A stretch of DNA of 64,000 bases from Pholis gunnellus. Taxonomy: Eukaryota; Chordata; Actinopteri; Perciformes; Pholidae. Below the pieces are notes generated by a model, which worked only from the letters and a program-made list of their open reading frames with translations, had not been told where the DNA came from and made no database searches. The position numbers were made by a program, and so were the translations under genes. Below are positions 12,023 to 33,249 of this stretch, piece by piece. The stretch's first letter is position 1; the number at the start of each line of letters is the position of its first letter. The stretch is from NCBI GenBank assembly GCA_910591455.2, contig OU342809.1, positions 22,770,349-22,834,348 on the forward strand. The letters run 5' to 3'.

Positions 12023-15000
12023 AAGAAGGTGAGCAGGTGACCCAGAGGACAGGAGAGGCAATGTACAGTTAGTGGGATTTCCTGACCACAACAGAGTGAT
12101 TAGGATTTAGAGAAGTTAGTAACGCACATAAATCCATGACATCCTCTGAACAGAGTGAACAAGAGCTAAAAGGCGCTGACACAAACGTGGATAACGGTTA
12201 CTGGGTTCACATAATTATCACATAATAATCTAAAAAATTAGAGTATTGTTGAAATTATGTACAAGTATGAGGTATATAGGTCTTATAGGTCTTATAGGTC
12301 TTAATTCAACATTTAACTCGTTTAATTTACGTTACGTTTTTTGATGCATCACTCACTCTTCTGGTCCATGTGTACTGTGTTTTGTTTTTTTAATAAACAT
12401 AACCAAGTCATTTTGGTGGGGGGTTTTTCAATTCACGTTAATCACGTTTAAAACTGGGAATGTAATTCAGGAGAAATGATGTTTCCCTCTGCACTTCAAT
12501 TAAATGCATTATTGTATGAGAAGGTAATATTGTAGGAGATGGGATTGAATATTCAAATGGAGAACACACTTGGGTCAGTCTCTCATTCTGAGGCATTAAC
12601 AATGTTGCACTTATCAATACACACAAATAGTGACGGATTGTTGTGTGAAGGATTACAAAAATGAGAGCTCAAACCCTGCTTAATTACTCACCTCCACACA
12701 CCTGGCCAATCACTGCGTGAAATGGGCGAGCTTGTTGAATTTTCGTTTCACAAAGTTACAAAAAATAGTTTGTCACAGTAGCCCCTTCCTTCTGATTTCG
12801 TAAAAGAAAGGGAGGGTGGGGGGGTGATGGAGAACTCGTCTACAGCAGAAAATCAAAAGGTACATTTGCAGTTTTTAAAACTGCATTAACTCATTTTTTA
12901 AGCCGCTTTGGGGCAACAGCAACAAGTTAACATTTTAATTTGTTCAGCTTTTAAGTTAATATAATAACACCGTAAATAGCACAATTAGTAAAAAATATGC
13001 ATTTGGCAAAACATGCTAGCAAACTGTTACTAATTTATACACGATAGACAAAGTTATCATTCATTTGAAGTCTTCAGTTGGTGGAACCCAAAACAGAGAA
13101 TCCTTGGAGCTCTGTTTTTGGTCTCCACCAACTCCTGAGGGAAATATCTAGCTCTGAAGCAGCTAAATGCTAAGCTAGCAAGCTAGCAACCAACTCTGTT
13201 CCTCTGCCATGTGGTGCTGATCGGGTACTGGACAGTAGGTTTACCAGGTGTCTCTGCTGGAAAAGCTGCCTGTTGCTGATGGCAGCGATGAGAGCGAACC
13301 AAATCAGTACAGCTGTGGGTCGTAAAAACCAAAATGAGAAGAAAGAAACTCTGTATCGCTCTGTAACGCTGAAGACTGATCAGATAATGACCGGCCAGTG
13401 CTAAATGTTAGTTCAAATGTTCTTTTTCCATTTAGGAAGTCTTGTCCAGCAGCGCGTTGTATTTGCTGACCGTCTGGTCTGTCTGAACAATGAGTGACAT
13501 CTCCAAGCAACCAATCAGGAAGCTCCTCTGGGTGGTCAATAATTGTGCCTTGGAATTGTGCACCTGAGGATCAGAATGACTGAATCACCAACCTTTGTGT
13601 TATTACTTTCATTCTTTTTTTGCACAAACTGTGGTTTCCATCCACTGGTCAAAGGGGAACCTCGTTGGGTTACCATAGTTTAGTTCCCTTTGACATCATC
13701 ATCCATGATCCGAGAGTGACTCAGTTCTTCTCCATACAGACTTTATTAATAACAAGCCTGACAACAGCTTCAGAAATAGCTAGAAACGTCCTCCTTTCTT
13801 GACATAACGTACCAGTAAGTTTCTCTCACACACACACTCACGACTGACGTGTCTCTGACAATTACGCACTATAGGTGCCCCCCCCCCCACGTCAGAAGCG
13901 CACCCAAAAAACCTTCTCCTTAGTTATTTATAAAATCTTTTCTTGTCCCGGAGTTAAAATAAAAAAGGGGGTCGCAGAAATAAAAAAAAAAGGGGTGGGG
14001 GGGTAGTGAACGAGAGGAAGGCAGCCTAATTCTCATCCATCTCTCCCTCTCCTCTATTATTCATCAGCCTCCTCTCATCCCTCGCTCAACATGCTGATGG
14101 AGGATAAAATAGGTCAGAGGGAGAGGATGGTGCTGGCAACAGTGACTGATGTCTTCCCTGACACGACGCGCACTCGTCCCCTCCTTTTCCCAGCCTTCCC
14201 TCTCTTCCCCTCTCCCCTTTTCCCTCCCCTGCCGTCAGCCCATCTTCTTCACTCTCTCTCTCTCTCTCTCTCTCTACCTCCTCCCCTCACCTCCCCCTCT
14301 CATCGCTCGAAGATCCCTGAACGCTGTCGTTCAGGGGCACATCGAACCATGATATCATCACTATGAATCAGTTATAGGCAACTTGACCCGAATGATGGAA
14401 CAGAGGACCAGTTTAAAGCGTCACAGTTAAATCAGAGGGAACTACAGAAATGCCAGTTCATGGTTTTATTTTCAGCTTTACTGCTTTGGGCTACTTTTCC
14501 ATATACTTTCTGCTCAAACCTCCAATAAAACTTCCAATTTCAGGTGGGGCTTTATTCACAACCCACTTCAGGTGTACAAGTAGAATGACATCGCCTCTCT
14601 GTGTTGATTTGTTTAGCTCTAACACACTTGGTGTTGCTTGCACATCCCCTCAATATTTGCAAGTTGCTGAAGCAGTTGTTCATAAGCGCTCGACCTGCTG
14701 TGACTGGCTGCACTGACAAAGATGTCCACCAGATGGAGGCAAACCCAATCTAGAAATACATATGCACATGGTACATTATACATATTGGATTATTTTCAAA
14801 CATATTTGGGAAATGTATCATTGTTGGATATCAGATTTTCAGTTGCGTCTTCACTTTGAATGACCTCACCCCGGTAGGCCTCTTGTAGAAGGAAACAACG
14901 TTTGGATGCATGAGAACAAAGTTACTACCACTGGGCCTTGAAGCTGCACTAGTCAATATCATCATACCCACGATGGTCAAATGACTGGTGTGTAACTGTA

Positions 15001-15602
15001 AACAAACCTAAAGAGAGTTAAAACCCAACCGTGCAGTTCATCAATTGCAGCCAAAGTTAGCAGCTAGCTGGTGGACATACAGACCGAGCTAACAGCAGAG
15101 TGAATACTGGACTTACATGAGTCCAAATGAATGTGTGAACAGGCAGCTGTTACACCATAATAATATGACAACGTTGTGTTTGCAGCCTGTTGTGCTGCCA
15201 CCAAGCGGACAAAAGAAAGAAGAAAAAGCAGGTTTGCGTCTCGACAACCTGCAGCTTGTAGCTGGTTTGTTACACGGCTCTCTGCACTTCTGAGGACATC
15301 TGAGAAAGCTCGCAGGGCAAAACCACCGCTGTGACATCACCGATTGGATCGTAAACAGCAAGAGAAGGAAGCTGCAGACAACACTCGACAGATTCTATAT
15401 GTAAGAACCGTGTCATTGAGAAGCTGTGCGACTTAGCGGTGTGTTCAAACTCCAACTCCTCACAAAACCAAAAACCAATTTGATTTCAATACTTAATAAT
15501 AATAATACAATACCTGCACTAAGATGTGGTTCCAAGTATCTGAAGACTAATGTTTGCTTTACATTTGCTTCACCACAGAGAGCAGCGCTATAGTTCAAAA
15601 AT
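10641..15602. other. Intergenic, no gene seen
   Basis: AT-rich spacer between JPH3 and the KLHDC4 3' end. It holds a GA tract near 11970-12025, a triplicated 'ataggtctt' at 12277-12302, poly-C at 13878-13889, a CT tract at 14256-14275 and scattered GCTAGC motifs. ORFs of up to ~114 codons show no recognisable domain. Confidence 0.5.
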
Positions 15603-15919
15603 GTCAAAGGGATATTTCTCATCGTAGTTGAAGTGGGGTTGATTGGGGTGTGTGGATGGAGGAAGCAGCAAAACCTATTTTAGACAACAACAAAAAAAAA
15701 TCTATATCAATTTAAGTGTGCGCTAGGGAATTGAAGCCATTGTATCAATCTGTGTTCCCTTCAAAACCACAAGACTCCATTAAGAAAAACAGTATTTTTA
15801 CCTCCCAAGACACCTGCTGGTCTACGGCTGTGTTCTGTGAGGTAAGAATTACTGGTTACTAAAGGACTGTCTGACGGCAAGGTAAAGCAGTTACAAAACT
15901 CTATATATAGTGTACATAG

Positions 15920-15955
<36 letters not shown>

Positions 15956-16104
15956 CTGATACTGCTTTCTGTAGGTGGTGCACAGCAGTGCATGCTTTGC
16001 TCCTGACCGTGTGCTGACTACCATCTTCTGTATGTAAAACACAGACTATGGATAAGTAACACATAAAACCCAACTTTAAAAAAGAATCTGAACTATCCCT
16101 TTAA
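15603..16104. mobile_element. Relic of a TTAA-type fish MITE, ~500 bp
   Basis: The right end is a clean 'gaactatccctttaa' at 16090-16104. The left end, 'tcaaagggatattt' at 15604, is a diverged TTAAAGGGATA. Inside, 'gttgaagtggggttgattgg', 'agcaaaacctattttag' and 'ctatggataagtaac' match a MITE family I know to be common in fish. A (TA)n tract has expanded inside it at 15920-15954. Confidence 0.55.
15920..15954. repeat. (TA)n microsatellite
   Basis: About 17 TA units lie within the MITE relic. The short ORF reading YIYIYI is an artefact. Confidence 0.9.
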
Positions 16105-16217
16105 TGTTACCATCTAATATAAGTTATGAGTTATTTTATTCAACATGAATGAAACCACAATCTTCAATGTAATGTAGCGATAAATTCACAAACAGGAAAC
16201 AGTCCATGTATTAACAT

Positions 16218-16223
16218 TTTATT
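16218..16223 (-). promoter_or_regulatory. Probable KLHDC4 poly(A) signal AATAAA
   Basis: TTTATT on the plus strand reads AATAAA in the sense of KLHDC4. It lies 170 nt after the TAG stop. It is the first canonical signal I found downstream. Cleavage would fall near 16195-16210. Confidence 0.55.
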
Positions 16224-16392
16224 TGATCAGTGGGAGAAAACTAAATGTTTTCGTTTTCAGTTTTTAACCTGATTAAAAAAAATCAATTTGCATTACTGAA
16301 TATTTGCAGCACAGTTCAAAAGGACATGTTTTAAAAAAGGTAACTTTAAGACACTATTTTACACACACACACACACACTTTGGCGTATCCCA

Positions 16393-23595
<7,203 letters not shown>

Positions 23596-25550
23596 GACTG
23601 ACAGATGTTGTTATATTTCGGGGGGTTGTGTCTCTTGTGTACAATGAGCTCGGTGTCACGTGGAAATCCAAACAAACTCGCATGGTGAGTGCCGATGCCT
23701 TTCCTCTGGCAAGTGACATTCACTTCCTGCAACAGACTTAAGCTCAGTGTGGACGCGTAACAGCGCCCTCTAGCGTGGCGGAGGACACTGTGTGGCCTCA
23801 GCAAAAAACACTCAAAAATATTCTCTGAATGCTCAAAAGGGGTAAAATGTATTCATATTTATGGTGTAAAAAAAAACCTGATAAAGTGACCGCTATGGTG
23901 CCCTTCCAGTAGAGAAAATAATTGCCATTGTTGAGCGTCTGAGCCTGCAATATAGTAGCTGGCTAAGTAATTAAATACTCTTCAATGTCAGTGAGTGGCA
24001 TTAGGTAGCCCAATAAGACAGTTGAATTAAATGATGGGAGAGGTTGCGGTGACAAGATGAACAGCGATGGAGAAATATTTGAAAATGAAAAATGCAGACT
24101 CTGAACTGGGCCCTGAACAACAAAACTAAAACCAGAGAGAGACTGAGAGCTGTTGAGGAAGAGCTTCATGTGCCTTTCTTCAGTTTCTGCCAGGATATCA
24201 GCGTTCATCTAAACAGGCCCAGGTTTCACACTGAGTAAGAATCAACAAATTGAGAGACAATTTTGGTTGTGAGTGTGACGTGTAAAAATGTACCGCGGCT
24301 CAGGAAAGGTTGAAAAACGCTGCTCTAGGGGGCTAAGTATAAAACGTGAAAGAAAACATAGGGCGAAGCAGATCATGTTAAAATGTGTACTAAAGTTGAG
24401 GTGAATATTTTACTTAGATAATAGTATTCCCTTGATGTGATCCGTACAAAGTATATGTATGCATATTTTTTTCACATTCATGTGAGTATGAATGTGTATG
24501 TTTTTAGGGACAGATTAAAGCAGTAGAGAGGCCCGGGACGAGAAAATGCATTGGTCCCTATTGACCCAAATTACAAAGTAAGGTGATGATAATGATTAGG
24601 ACGACAACAACAATGATTGGCGGTAGCATTTACACACTCCGTGTTACCTCTGTCTGCATGTTTGAATACACGTGCCCTTTTAACTTCAGTGTGTGTGGAA
24701 TGTCACAGAGAGAAACCACAAGTGCTATAATAAGCATGGAAAGTATCTTGACACCTTTATATGGCATTTGTTTGTCATAACCCCTCTGGGCAGGCCCTGC
24801 AGGCCCACAGCAGCAGTGATCTCTCCTGTAAACTAAAGCTGCAACGTTAAACAATATTAATTCTCTGCTATAATGTGATGCTTCGATGGCTGAAAGTCAG
24901 GTAATCTCTTTTTCTCAAAGATGGCTTAAACACCGTGGATGACGGTGCTTATTATAAACAGAAGATACAAGTTGTGTGTTGCTTTGATCATTCAAAACCT
25001 TAACAGTTAACTTAAACTGCAGCATTACAATAGCGCATCAAACTTCCGGGGCGCATTGTGTTAATCTCCTTTGATAATGAGAGGTTTAGAAATATTTGAG
25101 TGCCTGACACTCAAATAGATAAAATGTCCAATTAAAGCGATGCCTCAGTTATTGGTAGCGATATCTGGAGGGAGGCTCTCTTTACAGATATATATTGCCA
25201 ACCGCAGAATTTAATTTGGCAGTCAAATGATCAAACAAGATAGCTTGCTTTACTGTATATTGCTTTCACCATATCAGTGCCTCATCTACGCCTCCCGCTC
25301 CTTTTGAATGGATCGGCCCTCACTGGTTAAATGGAGGTCTTATCCTTCATCTAATTATTTCATATCTGTTCACGGTTATTAAAAATGGAGGAGACGATGT
25401 TTAGAAATGACCTACGAATTCATCAAGGCCAGTTTCTGCTGTCTGCTCTTTTCCAACCATCTGTCAGCATATTGTGATATTCATTTTCCTTCCCAGCATC
25501 TACAAACACTCACAAAAGCTCAGACACGCATGTTCAAACACATCAACTGA

Positions 25551-25604
<54 letters not shown>
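25551..25604. repeat. (CA)n microsatellite
   Basis: About 27 uninterrupted CA units. Confidence 0.95.
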
Positions 25605-25607
<3 letters not shown>

Positions 25608-25686
25608 GCACATGACTGCTATGCCCACAACTCACTCCTGACTGCTAACCTTTGGTGCTTTTCTGAGGCGACCCAGGGTATGTACC

Positions 25687-25688
<2 letters not shown>

Positions 25689-25769
<81 letters not shown>
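25689..25769. repeat. (GT)n microsatellite
   Basis: About 40 GT units. It sits 85 bp from the (CA)n array at 25551-25604 in the opposite base sense, so the two could pair as an inverted repeat. Confidence 0.95.
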
Positions 25770-25770
<1 letters not shown>

Positions 25771-26139
25771 GGTACAGATTATGTCAAGCAAATGATTGGC
25801 ATGATGAACAACAAAATCCCATCGTAGCCTATATGTGTGTTCCAAATAAGAAAAGCCCTCTCGTTCCTGGGAGCCAGACACACTAAAACATTTCGTTGGA
25901 GTCATGTGGGGATCCATGAGACAGGGGCCCATGAGCAATGTTGGTTCCCAGATGATAGTTCTAGTGACCAGTCTGCAGACTTACTGATATATGAAAGATG
26001 CATTTCCATGCCCTACAGGCAAATATGGGGCACAGAAGCCCTTTGATGTATTAAACTGGTGTAGTTATGCAGATCAGCAGACATTGTGAATACAAGCTTC
26101 TGATGGCTAAAGATGCCATGCTAGAAACAATTAGCTTAT

Positions 26140-26410
26140 ATTGACGTAACATGACAAGACTTGACTTAAATTGACATGACTTGACAACTTGAATCAGTTT
26201 GTTGATTTCATTTGTCGTGACTTGAATTGATTTGGCTGGTTTTGTGGTTCTTCGGCTTGACTAGACAGTCGAGTCTCTGAATTGACATGACATGGGTTGA
26301 CTAGTTTTGATTTGAAATGATTTGGCTTTGCATGGAATTACCTAGTTTGACTTGACTGGATCTGATTCAAGTCGATTGAAGATAATAATTTAACTTGACT
26401 TGACAATGCA
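26140..26410. repeat. Degenerate TTGACTTGAC/TGACATGAC minisatellite
   Basis: Short words such as 'acttgact', 'ttgacatgacttgac', 'cttgactaga' and 'ttgacttgactgg' recur with irregular spacing over ~270 bp. This is a decayed simple tandem array. No reading frame. Confidence 0.6.
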
Positions 26411-27079
26411 GGTCAGTGAGCGAAAACATGGACATCTTCTCTGAACAAATGTTGTTTACTCCGGTGAAGACGGAAGAACAGATGGCTGGCTTACACCTGT
26501 GCCCCTCTGCATCAATACACACACACGCACAAATGCTTTTGTGACTCAGCATCCTTGCGTCAATACTGCCCTCAGCACCGTGCCGTTTGCCTGTTAGCCT
26601 GAACGTCTGGTCGTGACTGACGCTGAGGGGAGAGAATAAAGGACCGAGAAGATGAGATGAGATGAGCAGAGATGTTGACACCGGAAAAGAGAAATTACCG
26701 AGGCTGTGATTATCAAGGTTTTGGAAACAGATGCTGTTGCTACACACACACGAACGAGAGAGCAGGAATACACACACAATTTGTGGACCATCGTGGAAAA
26801 CTGACATCGTGCTTCTGTTGTTCAGAAACAAAGAAACCAGTCTTCATGCTCAATTGAACTTTTTCAAAATTCAAGTAAACAAAGTGTTGCCCCAACATCA
26901 ATTAAATCCTTGATTAAACATAATTCCGAGCCCCCAGTGTTAACCATCCTTTTCTGTTGTGTCATCACCGTGAGATTTTGTACGGCATGTGTCTTAGATT
27001 TGCTTTAAGACTGGAGCAGTCGATGAGCTCTTACGTTGCTAAATGCTCTTATTTGCTTTGTTGTGTAAGAAAGCGATGG

Positions 27080-27399
27080 GAAACAACTTGGCTCTGTCCA
27101 AAGTGATCAAAATGTTCTTATCGACAACTTTAAAGCTCACCAATCTATAGGCTACATCTCATTTGTTGAATCTATACACAAACAGAAATGTAAAAATGGA
27201 GTAACTATTTCTAGATGGCCAACCTGGCGCAAAAAACGTACTGAAGCTGAAGTGTTGAGCAGATAGATCAACGGTTAGATTTAGAGGCGTACCTTTTTAA
27301 CTTTGGAGAGAGCCAAGCTGTTGAGAGCCAAGTTGTTCATCCCTGCTTCCAGGTTTTATGCTAAGCTAGGCTAACCTCCTTCAGGCTCCAGCTACGTAC
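27080..27399. mobile_element. Degraded TTAA-type MITE relic
   Basis: It contains 'ggctctgtccaaagtgat', 'aaagctcaccaat', 'gagagccaagctg', 'tttatgctaagctaggctaa' and 'ggctccagctacgtactta', wording of the same fish MITE group as 5124-5466. The ends are not intact. Confidence 0.45.
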
Positions 27400-27761
27400 T
27401 TAAAGGTGCAATGTGTAGGGTTTTGCAGCATCTAGCGGTGAGGTTGCAGATTGCTACCAATTGGAACTTCTTCCGTGTGCCAAGCGTGTGGGTGAGCTAC
27501 GGTGGCCGATGGGAAAACACAAAGAGATGCATGTCCCTATGTAGAGCCAGTGTTTGGTTTGTCCATTGTGCGCTACTGCAGGATCATGGTGGCCGGCCCC
27601 GTGAGGAGGACCCTCTCCAAATGTACAGATAAACGTCTAATTCTAAGGTAACAAAAACATGAGGTTTCTTCGTCTCAGGTCATTATACTAAGGCTTCTTA
27701 CCAATATTATATTCCATTTCTGCCAATAGACCTCCCTAAATGCTACAAGTTGGTCCTTTAA
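27400..27761. mobile_element. Intact-ended TTAA MITE, 362 bp
   Basis: It starts TTAAAGGTGCAATGTGTAGG and ends TACAAGTTGGTCCTTTAA, with a TTAA at each edge. The inside has 'gcatctagcggtgaggttgcagattgc', here shortened, then 'agagccagtgtttggtttgtc' and 'ttctaaggtaac'. I recognise it as a very abundant teleost MITE. It is inserted beside the older relic at 27080-27399. Confidence 0.75.
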
Positions 27762-28218
27762 TGCATGAAACGTGTTGCGATCTCAGACTAAGCGAGAAAG
27801 CTATTAATTGTATTGATGTCTGTGTATTGATGGCAGTCTCAGCCATGTCATCTTTACAGTTTCCCTCACAATGTTTGCTTTTTATTCTTTCATTTCACTC
27901 GTCTTCTCCTTTACTAATCTAACTTTTTTTTCCTTCTCAAACCTCCTGACCAGATTATTCTATTACTATTCTTCTCATTTTCTACTCTAAGTGCAAAGTG
28001 ACTTTACACACAGCAATGTAAGAATAGTGCAAATTAGAATAGTAATAGCAAAATAGCTCTGAATGTTTTAATTAAAATTATGAAAGTAGCATGAAATAAT
28101 AGAATCTATTTGTGTAGAATATGTACTGACCATGAAAACAAATTTGCCTCATAATTTCCACAAATTTTATAAAAATCAAGTCAGCAGCAAGACAAATACA
28201 AACAGAATGCAGAGGTGC

Positions 28219-28227
28219 TGTGTGTGC

Positions 28228-28269
<42 letters not shown>
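28219..28269. repeat. (GT)n microsatellite
   Basis: About 25 GT units with a GCGC interruption near 28227. Confidence 0.93.
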
Positions 28270-28274
<5 letters not shown>

Positions 28275-28445
28275 CGTCTTCATCCTCTGTGCTCCTTTAA
28301 ACCTCACAAACAATAGAGAAAGACAAGCACAAGTAAACAGGGGCCGGTTGATCCCAGTGCACCACCCAGTGTGTGTCAGTGTCTTTGTGTGAGCCTCTAT
28401 GCTCATGTGTACTCGGTATGTCCCAAGGAGCATGTAAATACTGCT

Positions 28446-28449
<4 letters not shown>

Positions 28450-28540
<91 letters not shown>
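28450..28540. repeat. (GT)n microsatellite
   Basis: About 45 uninterrupted GT units. It lies in the KLHDC4-SLC7A5 spacer. Confidence 0.95.
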
Positions 28541-28542
<2 letters not shown>

Positions 28543-31500
28543 TGTGTTAATGTAGGGAAGTGAAAATCAGAGCTCACACCTGTCTCTGTCCCCTGTCGTG
28601 AGGATATCGACTGTTTGTTGTTCTGTGGTCAGGTTTCCTCTCACACAGCCTTTATCTGCAGCACCACGGTGGGAAAAAGAAGAAATAGTTGAAGTTACTA
28701 TGAGAAACTTTGAACTCGTTATGAAACAGTCTTCATGTTATACTGATGCCTCTATATGACCTTCATAAGTAAGAAAGACCATCAGCGAGAAGATTGGATA
28801 TTTCTATGTAGTTATTCTTCTATTGTCATCGATGCCAACTGGCTGGATTCCAAGCAAAATCAGACCTTCAGACCCAGATCCGGCTTTGCTCCGCTCCCGG
28901 CAACAGCGTCTCCTCCTCTGACCAGGAGCAGAGCGTCACCTCGCTGCTCCGTCGGTCCCCGCTGGAAGCCGACACCGACACCCCGCCGTCTTGCTGGGCC
29001 ATATTGCTGGGCCCACTAGAGAGAAAGGAGGCATGGGAGAACCAGGACTAAGCGGGCCACACTGTCTCGCCCCGCTATTGTAAAATTAGAGGTTTTCTAA
29101 GGGGACTCTGGTGCCTGAGAAACACTACCGCTTTTGTCCACAGGGACCGCCAAAATCAACACAATATGAAAGTTATCGACTGAACATGACACGATCAGCA
29201 AACTTAAAATAGTTCAAAAACAATAGTAGCATTTTTTTTAAACACTACTTATTATTATTATGTATATTGTGAGAAACATGTGTGGATCTGAAGGTCCGTT
29301 CTGTGTTGAGCCAGATAAATAGCCATGTGTGTCCTCTGCAGGTCTCTGAGGAATGACTCAATGTTTACTCATTTCACACAAAAGGTGTCTTACATTTACA
29401 CAGCTTAATTTACCTGATCTCTCTTACAGCTTGTTAAAGAGCGAGCTTTTACATGAGTTTTAGGCGTTGGCTGTTTTACTCTGATTATAGAGAAGGCTTG
29501 TGAGTGAGAGGAAGTTCCATTTGTCAATGTCCTGTCTCCAAGGCCAAATATCCCTGTTTAACAAAAAGTGGATCTTTCTTCATTATTTCTTGTGGATGGA
29601 TGAAAAAGTATGAAGCAGTGGGTCAACAGTCCTGCAGCATACGTTGGCCTTCGTCTAATTCACAACTAGATCGACTGTTGGGTTGTGCAGCAGAGGTTTC
29701 ATTAATCTACTCACCCTGAAGAAGAGGCCATTCTTCACAGCATCGGTGACCCCATTGGCAGTTTGTTCTATGTTTATAGTAAGCACATGATGCTCACATG
29801 CAACTAAAAAAATGTTCCTAGAAAAGGGCATTGCCCACCACGGCACCAGAAGCCTTTAGACGTCACGGTCTTCTCTAAACCTCTTTGTCTTCTCTGCACT
29901 CCTCATATGTCTGAACTAAACCCCTCTGATCCATATTTTATTTCATTTTTTTGCTTCATATCATGATAAATGTGTTTTACTGACCAGAAAAGAAATGTAA
30001 ACCGTGTGGAATATTGATAAAGAGCGCTCTGATATGTTCTGCATTCATTTCACCGATACAAACAAGAAAATGCTTGTTGTTTACCCTTGTTGTTTATCTG
30101 TGTAAACAATCAAAAGATTTTCCATGTACACTAAGGAAAAAAAATAATTCGAATAAAGATGATTTATTATCGTGCACAAGCTGTAAATTGCCAATGCAGC
30201 TCAGCCTTGGTCCAACAAACATGTGATTAGCTTGGTGTGGATGATCTGGTCGGCTTTTAAACACACAACGGTCTCAGCATACATACACAGTGAATTACTT
30301 CTCTTGGTAAGCTGTGACTCAGTGAGGAATGTCGTAACATCGGTGAGCTGTCAGGATGCCATTCGTTTTTACGCTGCGGCCTGTTGGGTCGCGCCCGCTC
30401 ACTCTCACCTGCCAGAAACCCACCTTAAAGTTCATTACACAAAAACAGTAGAGCGTGTGGTCGCTGGGGAGATAATCATGATTGTAAGTCCTGGTTTGGA
30501 ATAGAAAACAAACTGGTTTCCATCAGACGTGCCAAACCAGACAACCGTCAGTCACCCGTGGTCTAGTGCGTATCGCAGTTCAACATCGGCGGCGCTGGAG
30601 TTTAAGGGCTCAGATACGTAACAAAGGTATTGAAATCAAACCACCATTCTGTAAGATGTTTTGAACTACTGGACAAAGGATATCACAGGATCAATTGTAA
30701 AACATCCCCACAGCTAAGGATGTCCTGGAAACATCTGCAGCACAAGTTCATTGAAGTTCCACAGCTTGTTTTCTTTGTAATGAAAGGGAAGGCATTCCTC
30801 TTTGTTACACCCATCAAAGAACCAATACAACTGCAGGCCTGTGTCTACGGATTCAACTCAATCCAAGATTGGTTGAGAAAAACAAAGTGATGAATTTTTA
30901 TGGCATTCTCTCAGAATGTGTTGATAAAAAAAAAGAGGAATCCAGATGTTGATATCCACGTTTTATCTCCTATCAACAAAGAATATATAACAAACAATGT
31001 AAGTTAAATAATCCAATAACCACTCAAGCCTAGATCCATGAAAAAAGAAACCCAGTTAATTCCAAAATAATGAGTGTTGCATTGTTGGCAGTCAAACAAA
31101 ACACCCACACACACACATGGAGCAGGTGTCAGTCGTGCTCACACGTGCATTTCTTCTGAGGGAAACCCTGTCTGCTGGCTCTCCACCCTGAGAAAAGACA
31201 GGAACTTCAGGCCTCTCTGTGAAACATCACAGCAACCTGCAGCAGCCTCCACTACACTGCAATTTCCTAAAACACTCTTTCAGAGTAAGACTGTGGCTGT
31301 TATGTAGTCTCAAACGTTTGCGCTCCCAAGTCAAGTGCCAAGTCTCTTACGTTGGGTCATAATGTGCTCCTCACCAAATGTAATGCCACTTTAACATCAG
31401 AGTAGCTATATAGTAAATTAGCAAAAATCATGAATGCCTGATAAAATTGGAAGGAGACATACATTTCTACATAAGAACCTGTGGAGCTAACATTAGCAGA

Positions 31501-33249
31501 GCACCATAGCACGTCATTCACTAGCGCTTCCACTTCTAAGTTGCGCTCGAGGTGAATGTTTACACACGCTGCTATTGCTGTTAATGATTGTTAACAGTGA
31601 ATAAAGACCTACCCGGCTATACAGGAACAGTGTTGTTCCTTAAGTTTATTGTCTTCTGTCTCGATCGCCAGGTGATGTGGTGGTTCACTTTAGCTTCTAC
31701 TTTATCTTTTTAACCTGTTGTCTCTGCTGAATACGTTTGACATCCTTCATATATCTTTCAAATGCATATTGTAGTCGACTCTCACTAAAAGAAAACACTA
31801 ATTCGTTTACCCAGATAATACTTCTTCAGGGAGTGCAGTTAGTGACCGTGTGGGCTCCATGGTAACATAGCTCTGACAGCTTGACTGATTAGCAGAGGGG
31901 GTGCAGGGCTTAGCGAAGGGTCACTAGAAATCTCCAGAATCGCTACTAAATAGTCTGGAAATGGCCGAATAGAAAGAACGGATCACAAACAGTGATGCTG
32001 AAACTGTGGACTTTGTCCAAGTACAAGTGCAGAAACCGTGTTAGTCTATGATGAAGTTGCGTCTTTGTGTTGTCCGAGGTTCAGCCTTCCTGTCCTCATA
32101 CCTTAACTTTACCATGAGGCTGTAAAACTGACCTCGGATCAGTCACCCGCTTCCAGCCCATGCTCTGAATACTTGAGAGGATTAGTTTGTTTGCTTCTAT
32201 GAACATTCATCAGCTGTGTGTAATGTTTACCTCAGCAACCAACCTAACAGGGTCCTGCTGATCAATGCGTTAAAAAAGGACTCGAAATGTGGAGTGGGGA
32301 TTTGGGAATGTATTTACTTTAAAAAGATGTGAGAGAAAAGCAGTTTGGTTTTATTCTGGTTCTGTCTTGATTTTTATTCTCCGGGATAAAAACACAAAAT
32401 ACAAAGTACATACAAAGACAGAGAGGAAAGAAAGATAAAAACACCATATCAAGCTCTCATCACAGTTTTAGTCCGGTTTGAAAGCGATTGACTTCACAGC
32501 ATCACTTCAAATGGTAAGTCAACAGTTAATTTGATCTGAAACTACAAAAGCAGCCGTTGCACAAGTTAAAAGTTACTTTTACAAGTTTTTAAAATGATCA
32601 TGTTGTACTACAAAACTCATGATGGATGTGGAACAAGCAGTGTTTAGGCAGAAACCACAGTGCCATAGGGCTACAGGAAAATGTCCCTGTCACAATCTGC
32701 GCAGTACAAGCTCCGAGGCCTTGGCATCACACATCCATTCAGTTACAACCTACAAGTGGGAGCAGTAATGGGATGCAGGAATTTGCGACTGCCTGCGAGT
32801 CTTTGATGGATGCTGAAGTACCCGAGAATCAGCACTTTGCTACCAGAAAAGGAGGAGTGTGAGAAGAGCATATGAAGGCAGAGTAAGGCTCTTGAAGAAG
32901 AACAGAGAAGCACTTAGCAGACACACAGCATAGTGTGGTGGGGGGTGGGGGGGGGGGACAATCTAACCCCTGGCTTCCTCGCTCTACCACAGTTCAAGCA
33001 CGCATCCTTCCCGTCTGTGCTGTGGCAGCTACAGAGCTGGATTAGAGGCAGTTCAACACAGGTACAAAGGCAACATAGTAACAGCTGTACACCTGTATAC
33101 TAGTGTTACGTCTGCACACTGCAAAAAGAGGGGGAAAAACATTGATTTGAAACTTTCACAAGAGCCATAAATTACAACTACATCGTACTGTTTGTGGCTG
33201 AAGTCATGTCTGAAACCTCTTCCTTCCTCTTGTTCTCAGCCTACTCCTT

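Larger units (their letters stand above)
23596..27079. other. KLHDC4 upstream region and intergenic spacer
   Basis: This contains the KLHDC4 5'UTR and promoter (start site not located; no obvious TATA) and then non-coding DNA. Contents are two dinucleotide arrays (25551-25604, 25689-25769) and a degenerate TTGACTTGAC tract at 26140-26410. No exon-like ORF is recognised. Confidence 0.45.
27762..33249. other. Intergenic between KLHDC4 and SLC7A5, no gene seen
   Basis: Mostly unique-looking sequence with two GT arrays (28219-28269, 28450-28540), a G-run at 32938-32958 and AT-rich spacer. ORFs of 60-93 codons lack recognisable domains. The left part is promoter-distal to KLHDC4; the right part may include SLC7A5 3'UTR if that is longer than I assume. 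Confidence 0.45.

Noticed and set aside
29655..29846. 63-codon minus ORF with protein-like composition
   Set aside because: No start context, splice sites or family recognised; kept as non-coding.
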